From: JBIIJL01 sp044233795
Lineage (GTDB): Bacteria; Pseudomonadota; Gammaproteobacteria; Legionellales; Legionellaceae
Assembly (NCBI GenBank): GCA_044233795.1
Contig: JBIIJL010000092.1
Span: 1-7,388 of the forward strand
DNA length: 7,388 bases
Direction: 5' to 3'
Position numbers and translations under genes: made by a program
Shown here: positions 1-5,045 of the stretch, one piece after another
Numbering within the stretch: the first letter of the stretch is position 1
Layout: each line of letters opens with the position of its first letter
Notes under the pieces: model-generated
Database searches by the model: none
What the model saw: the letters and a program-made list of their open reading frames with translations, nothing else
What the model was told of the DNA's origin: nothing

Positions 1-85
1 GCAAGAGCTGAACAAAACAAACGTCATTGAATTAAACAAAATGGCGAACTAAACAATTAACTTGATGGGCTGAATAAATGAGAAT

Positions 86-319
86 TTACAGCAAATTTAG
101 GACTTGACCTGGGATCATCCAGTCATTTAATTCATCATCATTCGGTTTGATAATCGTTTCAGCATCAAAACTGGCGGCATTGTCAGTAAGAAATTCATCT
201 AATTTAACAGCCATTGAGACGGTTTTGCCTGTTTGAGCATACTCCATGGTATTTAAAGTGCTTTCTATTTCAGGCGTGCATAATTTTTGTGGAATGATAA
301 CAACGCTCGGATCAAACAA
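86..319 (-). CDS. Unrecognised protein, C-terminal fragment
   Basis: I do not recognise this protein. The frame codes for 77 residues ending in TAA at 86-88, but its only start is a TTG (317-319) with no convincing ribosome binding site. The frame stays open for about 45 bases further upstream (to a TAG at 365-367) without an ATG, so it looks like the tail of a longer protein cut at about 310-320, where the plus-strand kinase remnant begins. It is acidic, with clusters such as DAETIIKPNDDELNDW near the end. It has no signal peptide, membrane segment or cysteine pattern. Composition and codon use look like real coding sequence rather than a shadow, but this is a weak argument. It could be a noise frame. 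Confidence 0.35.
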   Translation of the reverse strand: MFDPSVVIIPQKLCTPEIESTLNTMEYAQTGKTVSMAVKLDEFLTDNAASFDAETIIKPNDDELNDWMIPGQVLNLL

Positions 320-868
320 TACAGTGTTGTCTCGACAAGTCTTGCATGCCTGAGTAATGAGAAGCTAATGCAGATTTTGACTGATGCAAAACCAATGCAT
401 GCAGGTATCGGCGGTAAATCCTGCTTGTGCTCTATTGATGGCACGTCAGTATTTGTTAAAAAAGTACCGCTGACTGATCTTGAGCAGCTACCTCAACATT
501 TCATGTCTACAGCTAATTTTTTTAATCTACCGCTGTGCTATCAATATGGCATTGGCTCTGCTGGCTTTGGAGCATGGCGTGAGCTTGCAACTCATATTAT
601 GACAACCAATTGGGTGATCACGGGTGAGTGCGTAAATTTTCCAGTCATGTACCATTGGCGTATTTTGCCCAGTGGAGCAGGCGATATCAATATCAACTAT
701 TGGGGTGATATCGAAAAATACTGTCAGTACTGGGAGAATTCCAGCGTCATTCGTCAACGCGTTGAAGATCTCAATAAAGCATCAGCGCATATCGCTTTAT
801 TTCTTGAATATGTCCCACAAAATTTGCATGAGTGGCTGAGTGCTCAAAAGAAGAAACTACATTTTTAA
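287..868 (+). pseudogene. Bacterial protein-kinase-like protein, N-lobe remnant
   Basis: This is the N-terminal part of a bacterial Ser/Thr-kinase-like protein of the type that occurs as a single cytoplasmic domain. Visible parts (numbered from the TTG at 287): a glycine-rich loop HAGIGGKS at about 38-45, the VFVKKV lysine strand at 55-60, a conserved block around YQYGIGSAGFGAWREL at 85-100, and the hinge LFLEYVPQNLHEWL at 171-184. Right after the hinge the frame runs into a few lysines and stops (TAA 866-868). The HxD catalytic loop and the DFG motif, expected next, are absent. The family's C-terminal part resumes in another frame from about 850, so an internal deletion of very roughly 80 codons joined the two pieces out of frame. 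No good start codon or binding site is seen: ATC stands at 311-313 where an ATG would fit, and the first in-frame ATG (368) comes late. Family assignment is from memory of the fold's motifs. Confidence 0.7.
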
Positions 869-1440
869 AACAACATCAGTCATATGACCAGGCATGCCAC
901 GCTGTAAACCTGCTTCACTGCATTATCACATCGCTTTTTGGCAAGGAACATTGGGAAATGCGACTTCGTGAATATCTTGCCGGCGAACTCGGCAATATGC
1001 CGCCTGTTATTGCAGCTATTATCAAACAATACGCTCCAATTGCGCAGGTGGCAGAGACTTATCGATTATCAAACTTAAAACCAGTCAACAACTTAAACTA
1101 CAATTATGTGCTACCTGGTTTTCAGGGTTCCCAGCCTATTATTCTAAAGCTAGGTCTAGATATTGATGGATTCAAACGGGAAGCCGCAGCACTGATGGCT
1201 TTTTCAGGATTTGGTGTTGTCCACGTGCTCATCGAAAATAATGGATTACTTCTGCTTGAATGCGCAGTACCAGGCATTTCTTTAAAACCCCATTTCCCTG
1301 AAAACGATGATGAGGCTATTCATATCACTGCAAATGTCATAAGGCGATTGCACAACGCACTAATACCGCATGCCCACCTATTTCCCCATGTCAAAGGTCA
1401 CTTTTTTGAAAACCTGCAGGATAAAAACGTAAACATTTGA
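832..1440 (+). pseudogene. Mosaic: kinase C-terminal tail fused to APH(6)-like N-terminal part
   Basis: One open frame (nominal GTG at 832) joins two broken genes. Residues 8 to about 72 (starting EETTFLKQHQSYDQA and ending near QYAPIAQV) are the C-terminal helices of the same kinase whose N-lobe lies just upstream in another frame. From about residue 74 (AETYRLSNLKPVNNLNYNYV) the sequence is that of an aminoglycoside 6-phosphotransferase/streptomycin-kinase-like protein. It shows the ATP-binding lysine in IILKLG, the following KREAAAL helix, the hinge LLLLECAVPGISL and a start of the C-lobe. The frame ends at NVNI-TGA, 14 bases before the attachment repeat. The HGDxxxxN catalytic loop and metal-binding aspartate of APH enzymes are therefore missing. 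The fusion point lies at IAQV, where both parents plausibly share a few bases. No product could be an active kinase. Domain calls are from recalled family motifs, not from a search. Confidence 0.7.
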
Positions 1441-1453
1441 TTTTACTATGATA

Positions 1454-1686
1454 AAATGGTGCGCTCGGAGGGATTCGAACCCCCGACACCTTGGTTCGAA
1501 GCCTTATGCTCTAGTTTAAAAAGTATTATATATCAATGTCTTGCGATGCGTCGAATCGCATGAAAACGGCCTAGAGCTGCCTAGAACGGCGGAGCACGGT
1601 CACAGTTGAGACACGTTTTGATCACAATGATTTTTGCTACATGCGCACAACTCTTGACCCACCTCTAAAAATGATCGCTTGTGATA
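1454..1686. repeat. 233-bp direct repeat, copy 1 (tRNA-Arg attachment scar plus element end)
   Basis: This segment aligns without gaps to 3308-3540 in the same orientation, about nine bases in ten identical by eye. The best-conserved stretches are the tRNA-like part (from 1457) and the block from about 1566 on. The least conserved is the AT-rich 1514-1565. Inside are two 10-bp tandem units, GCCTAGAGCT and GCCTAGAACG (1569-1588), and GGTCACAG (1598-1605) followed 22 bp later by a diverged copy (1620-1627). It has no credible gene. The simplest reading is that the left part is an attachment core made of a tRNA 3' end and the remainder is the terminal arm of an integrative element. Confidence 0.85.
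1457..1513 (-). other. 3' fragment of tRNA-Arg(TCG), attachment-site scar (copy 1)
   Basis: Read on the minus strand, this holds, from the 3' end: CCA, discriminator A, acceptor strand CGAGCGC, a complete T arm with the loop TTCGAAT, a variable loop, and an anticodon loop CTTCGAA (anticodon TCG, arginine CGA codons) with its 3' stem strand CCAAG. The 5' stem strand should be CTTGG but keeps only its last two Gs. Seven bases matching a D-stem (TAGAGCA) follow, and then homology ends, so no D loop or 5' acceptor strand exists. It cannot fold as a tRNA. This is the usual product of an integrase that crosses over in the anticodon arm of a tRNA gene. Confidence 0.85.
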
Positions 1687-1792
1687 ATGAATAATAAAAT
1701 GGATCGATCTCTCGGGCCCATGGCCCCACCTACTTGCTACTCTACCAGCAGCAACTCCGTTTGCTATAGAGATACAATCAAAGAGCTGCAAA

Positions 1793-2299
1793 CTATTTAG
1801 GCCCTGGTGCAGAAGACGTATTTGCAACTGGTTCAACGATATTCATATCTTGAAAAACCCAAGCTGGGGTGCATTTTACCAATATTTCCAGTCCAGCTTC
1901 ATCACTGACATTAAACACTTGATGATGTTGATTGCGATTAATCTCTATTGCTTCACCTTCCTTGACGATATGCTCTACACCATCAAGAACGACTCTAGCA
2001 ATGCCATATGTCACATAATAAATTTCAGTCCGCTCTTTGTGGAAGTGATTGGTGGAAGCGCTACCCTTATCAAAAGTTGCAAGTGCCCAACTACGATCAA
2101 AGCGTCCATCAGTTGCTGCACCAGTGACTTCAACAACTTTTTCACCTTGATCATTTGTAAAGACATGCTTATCTTTTGTTGTATAAGAAGATAGTTGACC
2201 TTCAATGTTAAGTTTTAATTCGCCTTCTGTCCCAAAAATAATAGCTGTATTATCTTTGAAGATGAGCTTTTTCTCTGGTTTGCTAAAAAATGTGAACAT
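1793..2299 (-). CDS. Cupin-domain protein (single-domain, metal-binding)
   Basis: A 168-residue protein with one cupin barrel. Motif 1 is HFHKERTEIYYVTYG at residues 85-99, giving the expected HxH(x4)E(x6)G metal ligands His85, His87 and Glu92. Motif 2 runs from Gly115 to Asn130, with His126 as fourth ligand and the final Asn conserved, although the usual Pro and Gly of that motif are both Asn here. Such small cupins are sugar isomerase-like, oxygenase-like or ligand-sensing proteins. The sequence alone does not give a substrate. It should be cytoplasmic, as no signal peptide is seen. The start is ATG 2297-2299, with an excellent binding site GAGGTGA at 2303-2309 and 3 bases between. It is transcribed divergently from the PAS-LuxR gene across 176 bp, so it is probably that regulator's target. 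One of the few intact genes here. Confidence 0.85.
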   Translation of the reverse strand: MFTFFSKPEKKLIFKDNTAIIFGTEGELKLNIEGQLSSYTTKDKHVFTNDQGEKVVEVTGAATDGRFDRSWALATFDKGSASTNHFHKERTEIYYVTYGIARVVLDGVEHIVKEGEAIEINRNQHHQVFNVSDEAGLEILVKCTPAWVFQDMNIVEPVANTSSAPGPK

Positions 2300-2326
2300 A
2301 TTTCACCTCAATTAAATTAGAATCAA

Positions 2327-2340
2327 ACAGCTTGTGCTGT
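2327..2340. promoter_or_regulatory. Short inverted repeat in the cupin leader
   Basis: ACAGC-TTGT-GCTGT is a perfect 5-bp inverted repeat with a 4-base centre, lying 18 bp upstream of the cupin binding site and therefore in its probable 5' leader. It could be a half of an operator or a small RNA hairpin. At this length chance is a real possibility. Confidence 0.25.
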
Positions 2341-2371
2341 CGTGGAGGATCATATTCCAAAATCGCCAGAT

Positions 2372-2399
2372 AAGCATTCGTAAAAATTACTTAGTGCTT
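2372..2399. promoter_or_regulatory. Imperfect inverted repeat between cupin and luxR genes, candidate operator
   Basis: The arms AAGCA (2372-2376) and TGCTT (2395-2399) are inverted copies. A second pair, GTAA and TTAC, lies symmetrically inside around a centre of three As, with arms offset by one base. This gives a 28-bp dyad in the middle of the divergent spacer, upstream of both genes. LuxR-type HTH dimers bind roughly 20-bp dyads, so it is a plausible site for the neighbouring regulator. That link is inference. Confidence 0.35.
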
Positions 2400-2414
2400 T
2401 CCTCCTAATCATTA

Positions 2415-2443
2415 TTGGATATTATAGTCAATTAGTATAAAAT
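2415..2443 (+). promoter_or_regulatory. Candidate sigma-70 promoter of the PAS-luxR gene
   Basis: A -35-like TTGGAT (2415-2420) is followed after 17 bp by a -10-like TAAAAT (2438-2443). An overlapping TATAAA begins at 2436. Transcription would start near 2450, about 25 bases before the ATG, leaving room for the binding site GAGAGGA at 2465-2471. Confidence 0.45.
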
Positions 2444-2475
2444 GCAATCTAAATAAGTGTTGTTGAGAGGAATAG

Positions 2476-3117
2476 ATGCTGGATTTTATTAATCAGGATG
2501 CTGAAAACATGCCGGGAATTGTATTTGTCAAAGATACGAAATCTAGATTCTTATTCAGTTCGGCAGAGCTTGCTAAACAAGCTGGTGTTAACTCTCCTTC
2601 TAAATTGGTTGAGTTAACTGACTTTGATACACCATGGGCTGAGTTTGCAGAACAGTTCCAAATCGATGATGCTAGAGTGTTCCAGGGGGAAACGATTCAA
2701 AAATTTGATCCGTTTATTAACCATCATGGAGAGCATGGTTTTTTGTTAGTCACCAAGCAGCCAGTTGTTAGAAAAAATGAAATTATTGGCGTCATAGGCA
2801 ACGCGCAATTAGTTTCATCGACGATACAGAGCTCTTTACTGGCCTTGCAATATCAGGATAAAAAACTAACCAATATAAAATCAAAATACGAAATAAAATC
2901 AAATTACCCAGAACTTACTAAACGCGAATCCGAAATACTTTACCACCTAATACGTTACTATTCTGCAAAATTAGTTGGTCAAAAGCTGAACATTTCACCG
3001 AGAACGGTTGAGAAGCACATTGAATTTATTAAAGAAAAATTTAATGTAAAATCTAAAAATCAGTTAATTGAATATGCCATCAATAATAATTTATTTAATG
3101 TTATTATCACAAAATGA
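2476..3117 (+). CDS. PAS-domain LuxR-family transcriptional regulator
   Basis: A 213-residue cytoplasmic DNA-binding regulator. The N-terminal PAS domain spans residues 8-115, opening with the typical MPGIVFVKDTKSRFLFSS and closing with VIGVIGNAQ-type strands. A polar linker with helix-forming character (about 116-145) follows. The C-terminal LuxR/GerE helix-turn-helix is at 147-203, with LTKRESEIL at its start and the recognition-helix block ISPRTVEKHIEFIKEKF. There is no phospho-acceptor receiver domain and no autoinducer domain, so the signal is presumably a small ligand or redox cue sensed by PAS. The ATG at 2476 has GAGAGGA 4 bases upstream. PAS-LuxR proteins of this size are common in Legionella and Coxiella relatives (established knowledge). 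Divergence from the cupin gene suggests it regulates that gene and itself. It appears intact. Confidence 0.9.
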   Translation: MLDFINQDAENMPGIVFVKDTKSRFLFSSAELAKQAGVNSPSKLVELTDFDTPWAEFAEQFQIDDARVFQGETIQKFDPFINHHGEHGFLLVTKQPVVRKNEIIGVIGNAQLVSSTIQSSLLALQYQDKKLTNIKSKYEIKSNYPELTKRESEILYHLIRYYSAKLVGQKLNISPRTVEKHIEFIKEKFNVKSKNQLIEYAINNNLFNVIITK

Positions 3118-3121
3118 TAAT
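3103..3121 (+). terminator. Weak hairpin at the luxR stop codon
   Basis: ATTATCA and TGATAAT (7 bp, 5-base loop) form a hairpin that spans the TGA stop. A short T-containing tract (GTTCTATTTT) follows. The stem is entirely AT-rich apart from one C-G pair, so termination here would be weak. Confidence 0.25.
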
Positions 3122-3156
3122 GTTCTATTTTGGCAAGTATTAATTAGCCTGTGCCC

Positions 3157-3304
3157 TGCGGATGAGTAAATTACTGAGGGATTTCATCGAAAGATGAAAT
3201 TGATTCAACGAAGAGCTTATGGGTTTAGAAATTTTGAAAACTATAGGTTACGAGTTAGAGTACTGTGCGGATGAGTAAAGTGCCCCCGGATTTGGGGAAG
3301 AGCC
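3157..3304 (+). mobile_element. Remnant 3' end of an ISL3-family insertion sequence
   Basis: The segment contains the last 34 codons of an ISL3-type transposase (3170-3274), then 30 bases ending in a terminal-repeat-like sequence whose complement begins GGCTCTTCCCCAAATCC (end at 3304). ISL3-family inverted repeats typically begin GGCTCTT or close to it (recalled knowledge). No opposite terminal repeat or upstream transposase sequence is present, so only the right end survives. The 14-mer TGCGGATGAGTAAA, which covers the transposase stop, occurs twice (3157-3170 and 3266-3279), so the remnant was itself rearranged. It lies immediately left of the second attachment repeat. Confidence 0.65.
3170..3274 (+). 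pseudogene. ISL3-family transposase, C-terminal fragment
   Basis: The frame reads ITEGFHRKMKLIQ, then RRAYGFRNFENYRLRV and a stop at 3272-3274. The TEGFH-K-K block with its glutamate (the E of the DDE catalytic triad) and the R-AYGFRNF-NYR tail are signatures of ISL3-family (DDE_Tnp_ISL3) transposases. An in-frame TAA at 3167-3169 sits directly before the fragment, and everything upstream, including the two catalytic aspartates, is missing. It has no start or binding site and is certainly non-functional. Confidence 0.75.
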
Positions 3305-3307
3305 ATT

Positions 3308-3540
3308 AAATGGTGCGCTCGGAGGGACTCGAACCCCCGACACCTTGGTTCGAAGCCTGATGCTCTAGTTTTAAATTCGTTATTAATCAATGCCTTGCAA
3401 TGCGTCAAATCTATCAAAAACGGCCTAGAACTGCCTAGAACGGCGGAGCACGGTCACAGCTGAGACACGTTTTGGTCACAGTGATTTTTGCTACATGCGC
3501 ACAACTTTTGACCTACCTCTAAAAATGCTCGCTTGTGATA
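3308..3540. repeat. 233-bp direct repeat, copy 2 (tRNA-Arg attachment scar plus element end)
   Basis: This is the gap-free second copy of 1454-1686, offset by 1854 bp. Here the internal short repeats are cleaner than in copy 1. GCCTAGAACT and GCCTAGAACG are tandem at 3423-3442, and GGTCACAG occurs exactly twice, at 3452-3459 and 3474-3481 (22 bp apart, two helical turns). The last bases (3519-3540) also code for the final residues of the small exported protein on the minus strand. Cleaner repeats may mean this is the younger insertion. Confidence 0.85.
3311..3367 (-). other. 3' fragment of tRNA-Arg(TCG), attachment-site scar (copy 2)
   Basis: It has the same content as the first scar: CCA end, acceptor strand, T arm and anticodon loop with TCG. 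It differs by one base in the T loop (3329) and one base in the degenerate 5' anticodon strand (3359). The 5' half of the tRNA is absent. Because the tRNA reads right to left with its 3' end at the left, the restored full-length tRNA should lie to the right of this window if the usual insertion geometry holds. Confidence 0.85.
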
Positions 3541-4051
3541 GGGATAAGGTTCTTATCAAAAAAATAATAATACATAACAGGCACAGCATTTTTTTCGAAT
3601 GCATTTTCAATCATGTAATATTGACTGTCTTTCGCGCCAATCCCTGATTCCGTTATAGCGGCCTGGATACATAAGTAAGACTGATCCCCCTGGTCTATCC
3701 TATACCACCTAGCACGATTAGTAAAAATCCATCCTGGCTTAATTTCTGGATTGATTGAGCGATTTATTGCTGTATCTGCTTTGATTTTTTGGTCGTTGAT
3801 TATCAGATAGAATTCATCATTGCAAGTCACCATTCCATAAAGATGACCATTAACCTCTTGATCAAATTGATTCTCGCAATTGTTCTCGTTAACCTTAGCA
3901 ACCGCTCCATCAACAAGCTCTGTAAGCCGTATGGAACTGTTTTTAGGTTTAAGATCGATGCAAGATCTTAATATTTCAAAAGAAGGCTCTGAATAGCTTT
4001 GGTTTAAAAAAACCATCCGACCAGTATAAATAAAACTCTAGTTATACGCAT
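3519..4051 (-). pseudogene. Small exported protein, probable partner of the upstream hydrolase; one-base shift after signal peptide
   Basis: I do not recognise the family. The open frame 3519-4016 gives 165 residues from an internal ATG with no binding site. A strong site AAGAGGAG (4059-4066) instead lies 7 bases before an ATG at 4049-4051. That ATG opens a textbook signal peptide, MRITRVLFILVGWFF, in the neighbouring frame, and meets a TAA at the T7 run (4006-4012). Adding one T gives a continuous protein, WFFLNQSYSEPSFEIL onward, of about 176 residues. The mature part has about four cysteines and ends in a tyrosine-rich strand (PVMYYYFFDKN), with its final six residues encoded inside the attachment repeat. 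It follows the hydrolase gene by 23 bp, so they form an operon. Its small, exported nature next to a wall-acting protein suggests an inhibitor or immunity role, which is inference. The shift may be real, a sequencing error, or overcome by slippage. Confidence 0.65.
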
Positions 4052-4058
4052 TGCTTTG

Positions 4059-4066
4059 CTCCTCTT
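4059..4066 (-). promoter_or_regulatory. Ribosome binding site that decides the start at 4051
   Basis: AAGAGGAG on the minus strand stands 7 bases before ATG 4049-4051, whereas the ATG at 4016 has only CTGGTCGG before it. This is the main evidence that translation begins at 4051 and that the signal peptide belongs to the gene. Confidence 0.7.
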
Positions 4067-4074
4067 GCCTTTAA

Positions 4075-5006
4075 TTAATCATGATTCAATTTCCAAAATA
4101 TAGTCCCTCCACGTGCAGCAGTAGACTCATAACAGGTATTGTAATTGCCTTTTTTTGTGGTTGTTCCTTTATGCTCAGGCTCTTGCACAGAAAATATGTT
4201 GTGATCAGGATTTGTAAATCGGAAACCATCTATATACTTAGGGTGACTCGAACCACTTTTTTCAGATCAAATCCATCCCAAAAGCAACCGCCATTGGAAT
4301 AATCAATGCCATCATGAAGCGCATTCCTTGCAGCCTTATATGCTTTTTCAAAAGATACCTCAGATGTTGCACACATCAATGCGCTATATCGTTCATTGCC
4401 ATCATAGACGGCATAAGAAAAGCTCTTGTATCGCTGAACTAATGCATTGACCGATGATACGTGTGCAGCATCTCTTCTTCTAATGATTGCAGAGGCAATG
4501 GCTGCCATCTCTTCAAAATTATCTTGAGTGGACGCCTCTCCATAAGCGACTCCTGCTAGCAATTTTTCTTCAGCTACCTCATTTAGATTTATTTTACATG
4601 CTGGCATTGCTCTTATGCATTTTCTTTGAGCATTTATCGTTTGCTCATACTCTGATAATACCCAGGATACGTTAGGACAAACCATAAGCATTTCGTTACA
4701 CCACCCAAATCTTATAGGAATTTTAAATGCGCCATTGGCACAAACATCCCCGCCTTGCACATTGGCTTTAAATATCCCTGACTTATCAACGCAAAATTCG
4801 CCAGTCAATACATTCGTGGTAAAAAGTCCCAAAGCCGTACAAACGTCTTGCCAAGTCTTCTCCATTATCGATCGATCGCTGTTGACCGTATAAGCTTCAT
4901 CAATTTTATAATTCTGCACATCTATTGGCGGGATAGCCTCAGCATTTGCCAGCTCAATGATTACTTGCATTAACAATAAACCACCTATAACTCCTTTCCG
5001 AATCAC
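4075..5006 (-). pseudogene. Exported SleB-like cell-wall hydrolase/effector-type protein with a one-base frameshift
   Basis: The GTG start at 5006 (GGAAAG 5 bases upstream) opens a signal peptide: RK, a hydrophobic core GVIGGLLLMQVIIELA, and a cleavage site near ANA-EA (21-23). Residues 50-140 are cysteine-rich (Cys56, 72, 89, 103, 110, 130, 137), suggesting disulfides. Residues about 147-250 resemble the SleB/Hydrolase_2 fold of peptidoglycan-cleaving enzymes: LLAGVAYGEAST with candidate catalytic Glu157, the AIASAIIRRR helix, then DYSNGGCFWDGFDLK. After an A6 run (4257-4262) the frame ends at 4230. One extra A restores about 60 codons, including NPDHNIF and ending YESTAARGGTIFWKLNHD-TAA at 4075. 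That ending matches what I recall of type VI-secretion-linked SleB-like proteins. Periplasmic or secreted action on peptidoglycan is likely, and the substrate bond is unknown. Confidence 0.65.
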
Positions 5007-5045
5007 TTCTACTTTCCAAAAAAACCAATTTGGACAATTTTTTTA

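Noticed and set aside
2..52. Sixteen codons open from the window edge on the plus strand, ending in TAA.
   Set aside because: Could be the end of a gene to the left (NVIELNKMAN tail), but too short to support without the upstream sequence.
1714..1726. GC-rich palindrome GGGCC-CAT-GGCCC about 70 bases past the cupin stop.
   Set aside because: It has only five pairs and a three-base loop, and on the cupin transcript it is not followed by a T-run. Too weak to call a terminator. The stretch 1687-1792 otherwise shows nothing I can support.
1600..1836. 78-residue minus-strand frame overlapping the repeat and the cupin 3' end.
   Set aside because: Half of it lies in the repeat arm and the rest overlaps the end of the cupin gene in another frame. 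No binding site or family resemblance.
1850..2194. 114-residue plus-strand frame opposite the cupin gene.
   Set aside because: Shadow of the cupin coding sequence. No binding site, and its composition is irregular.
3157..3200. Hammerhead-ribozyme-like elements: GGATGAG followed by a GAAA-capped hairpin.
   Set aside because: The core CUGAUGA is not matched and the GAAA lies inside a stem-loop rather than at the required position. The bases are explained as the ISL3 transposase tail.
3181..3200. Perfect 8-bp hairpin with a GAAA tetraloop (ATTTCATC/GATGAAAT).
   Set aside because: It falls within the transposase coding fragment (EGFHRKMK) and no T-run follows. Treated as coincidence, not as a terminator or RNA element.
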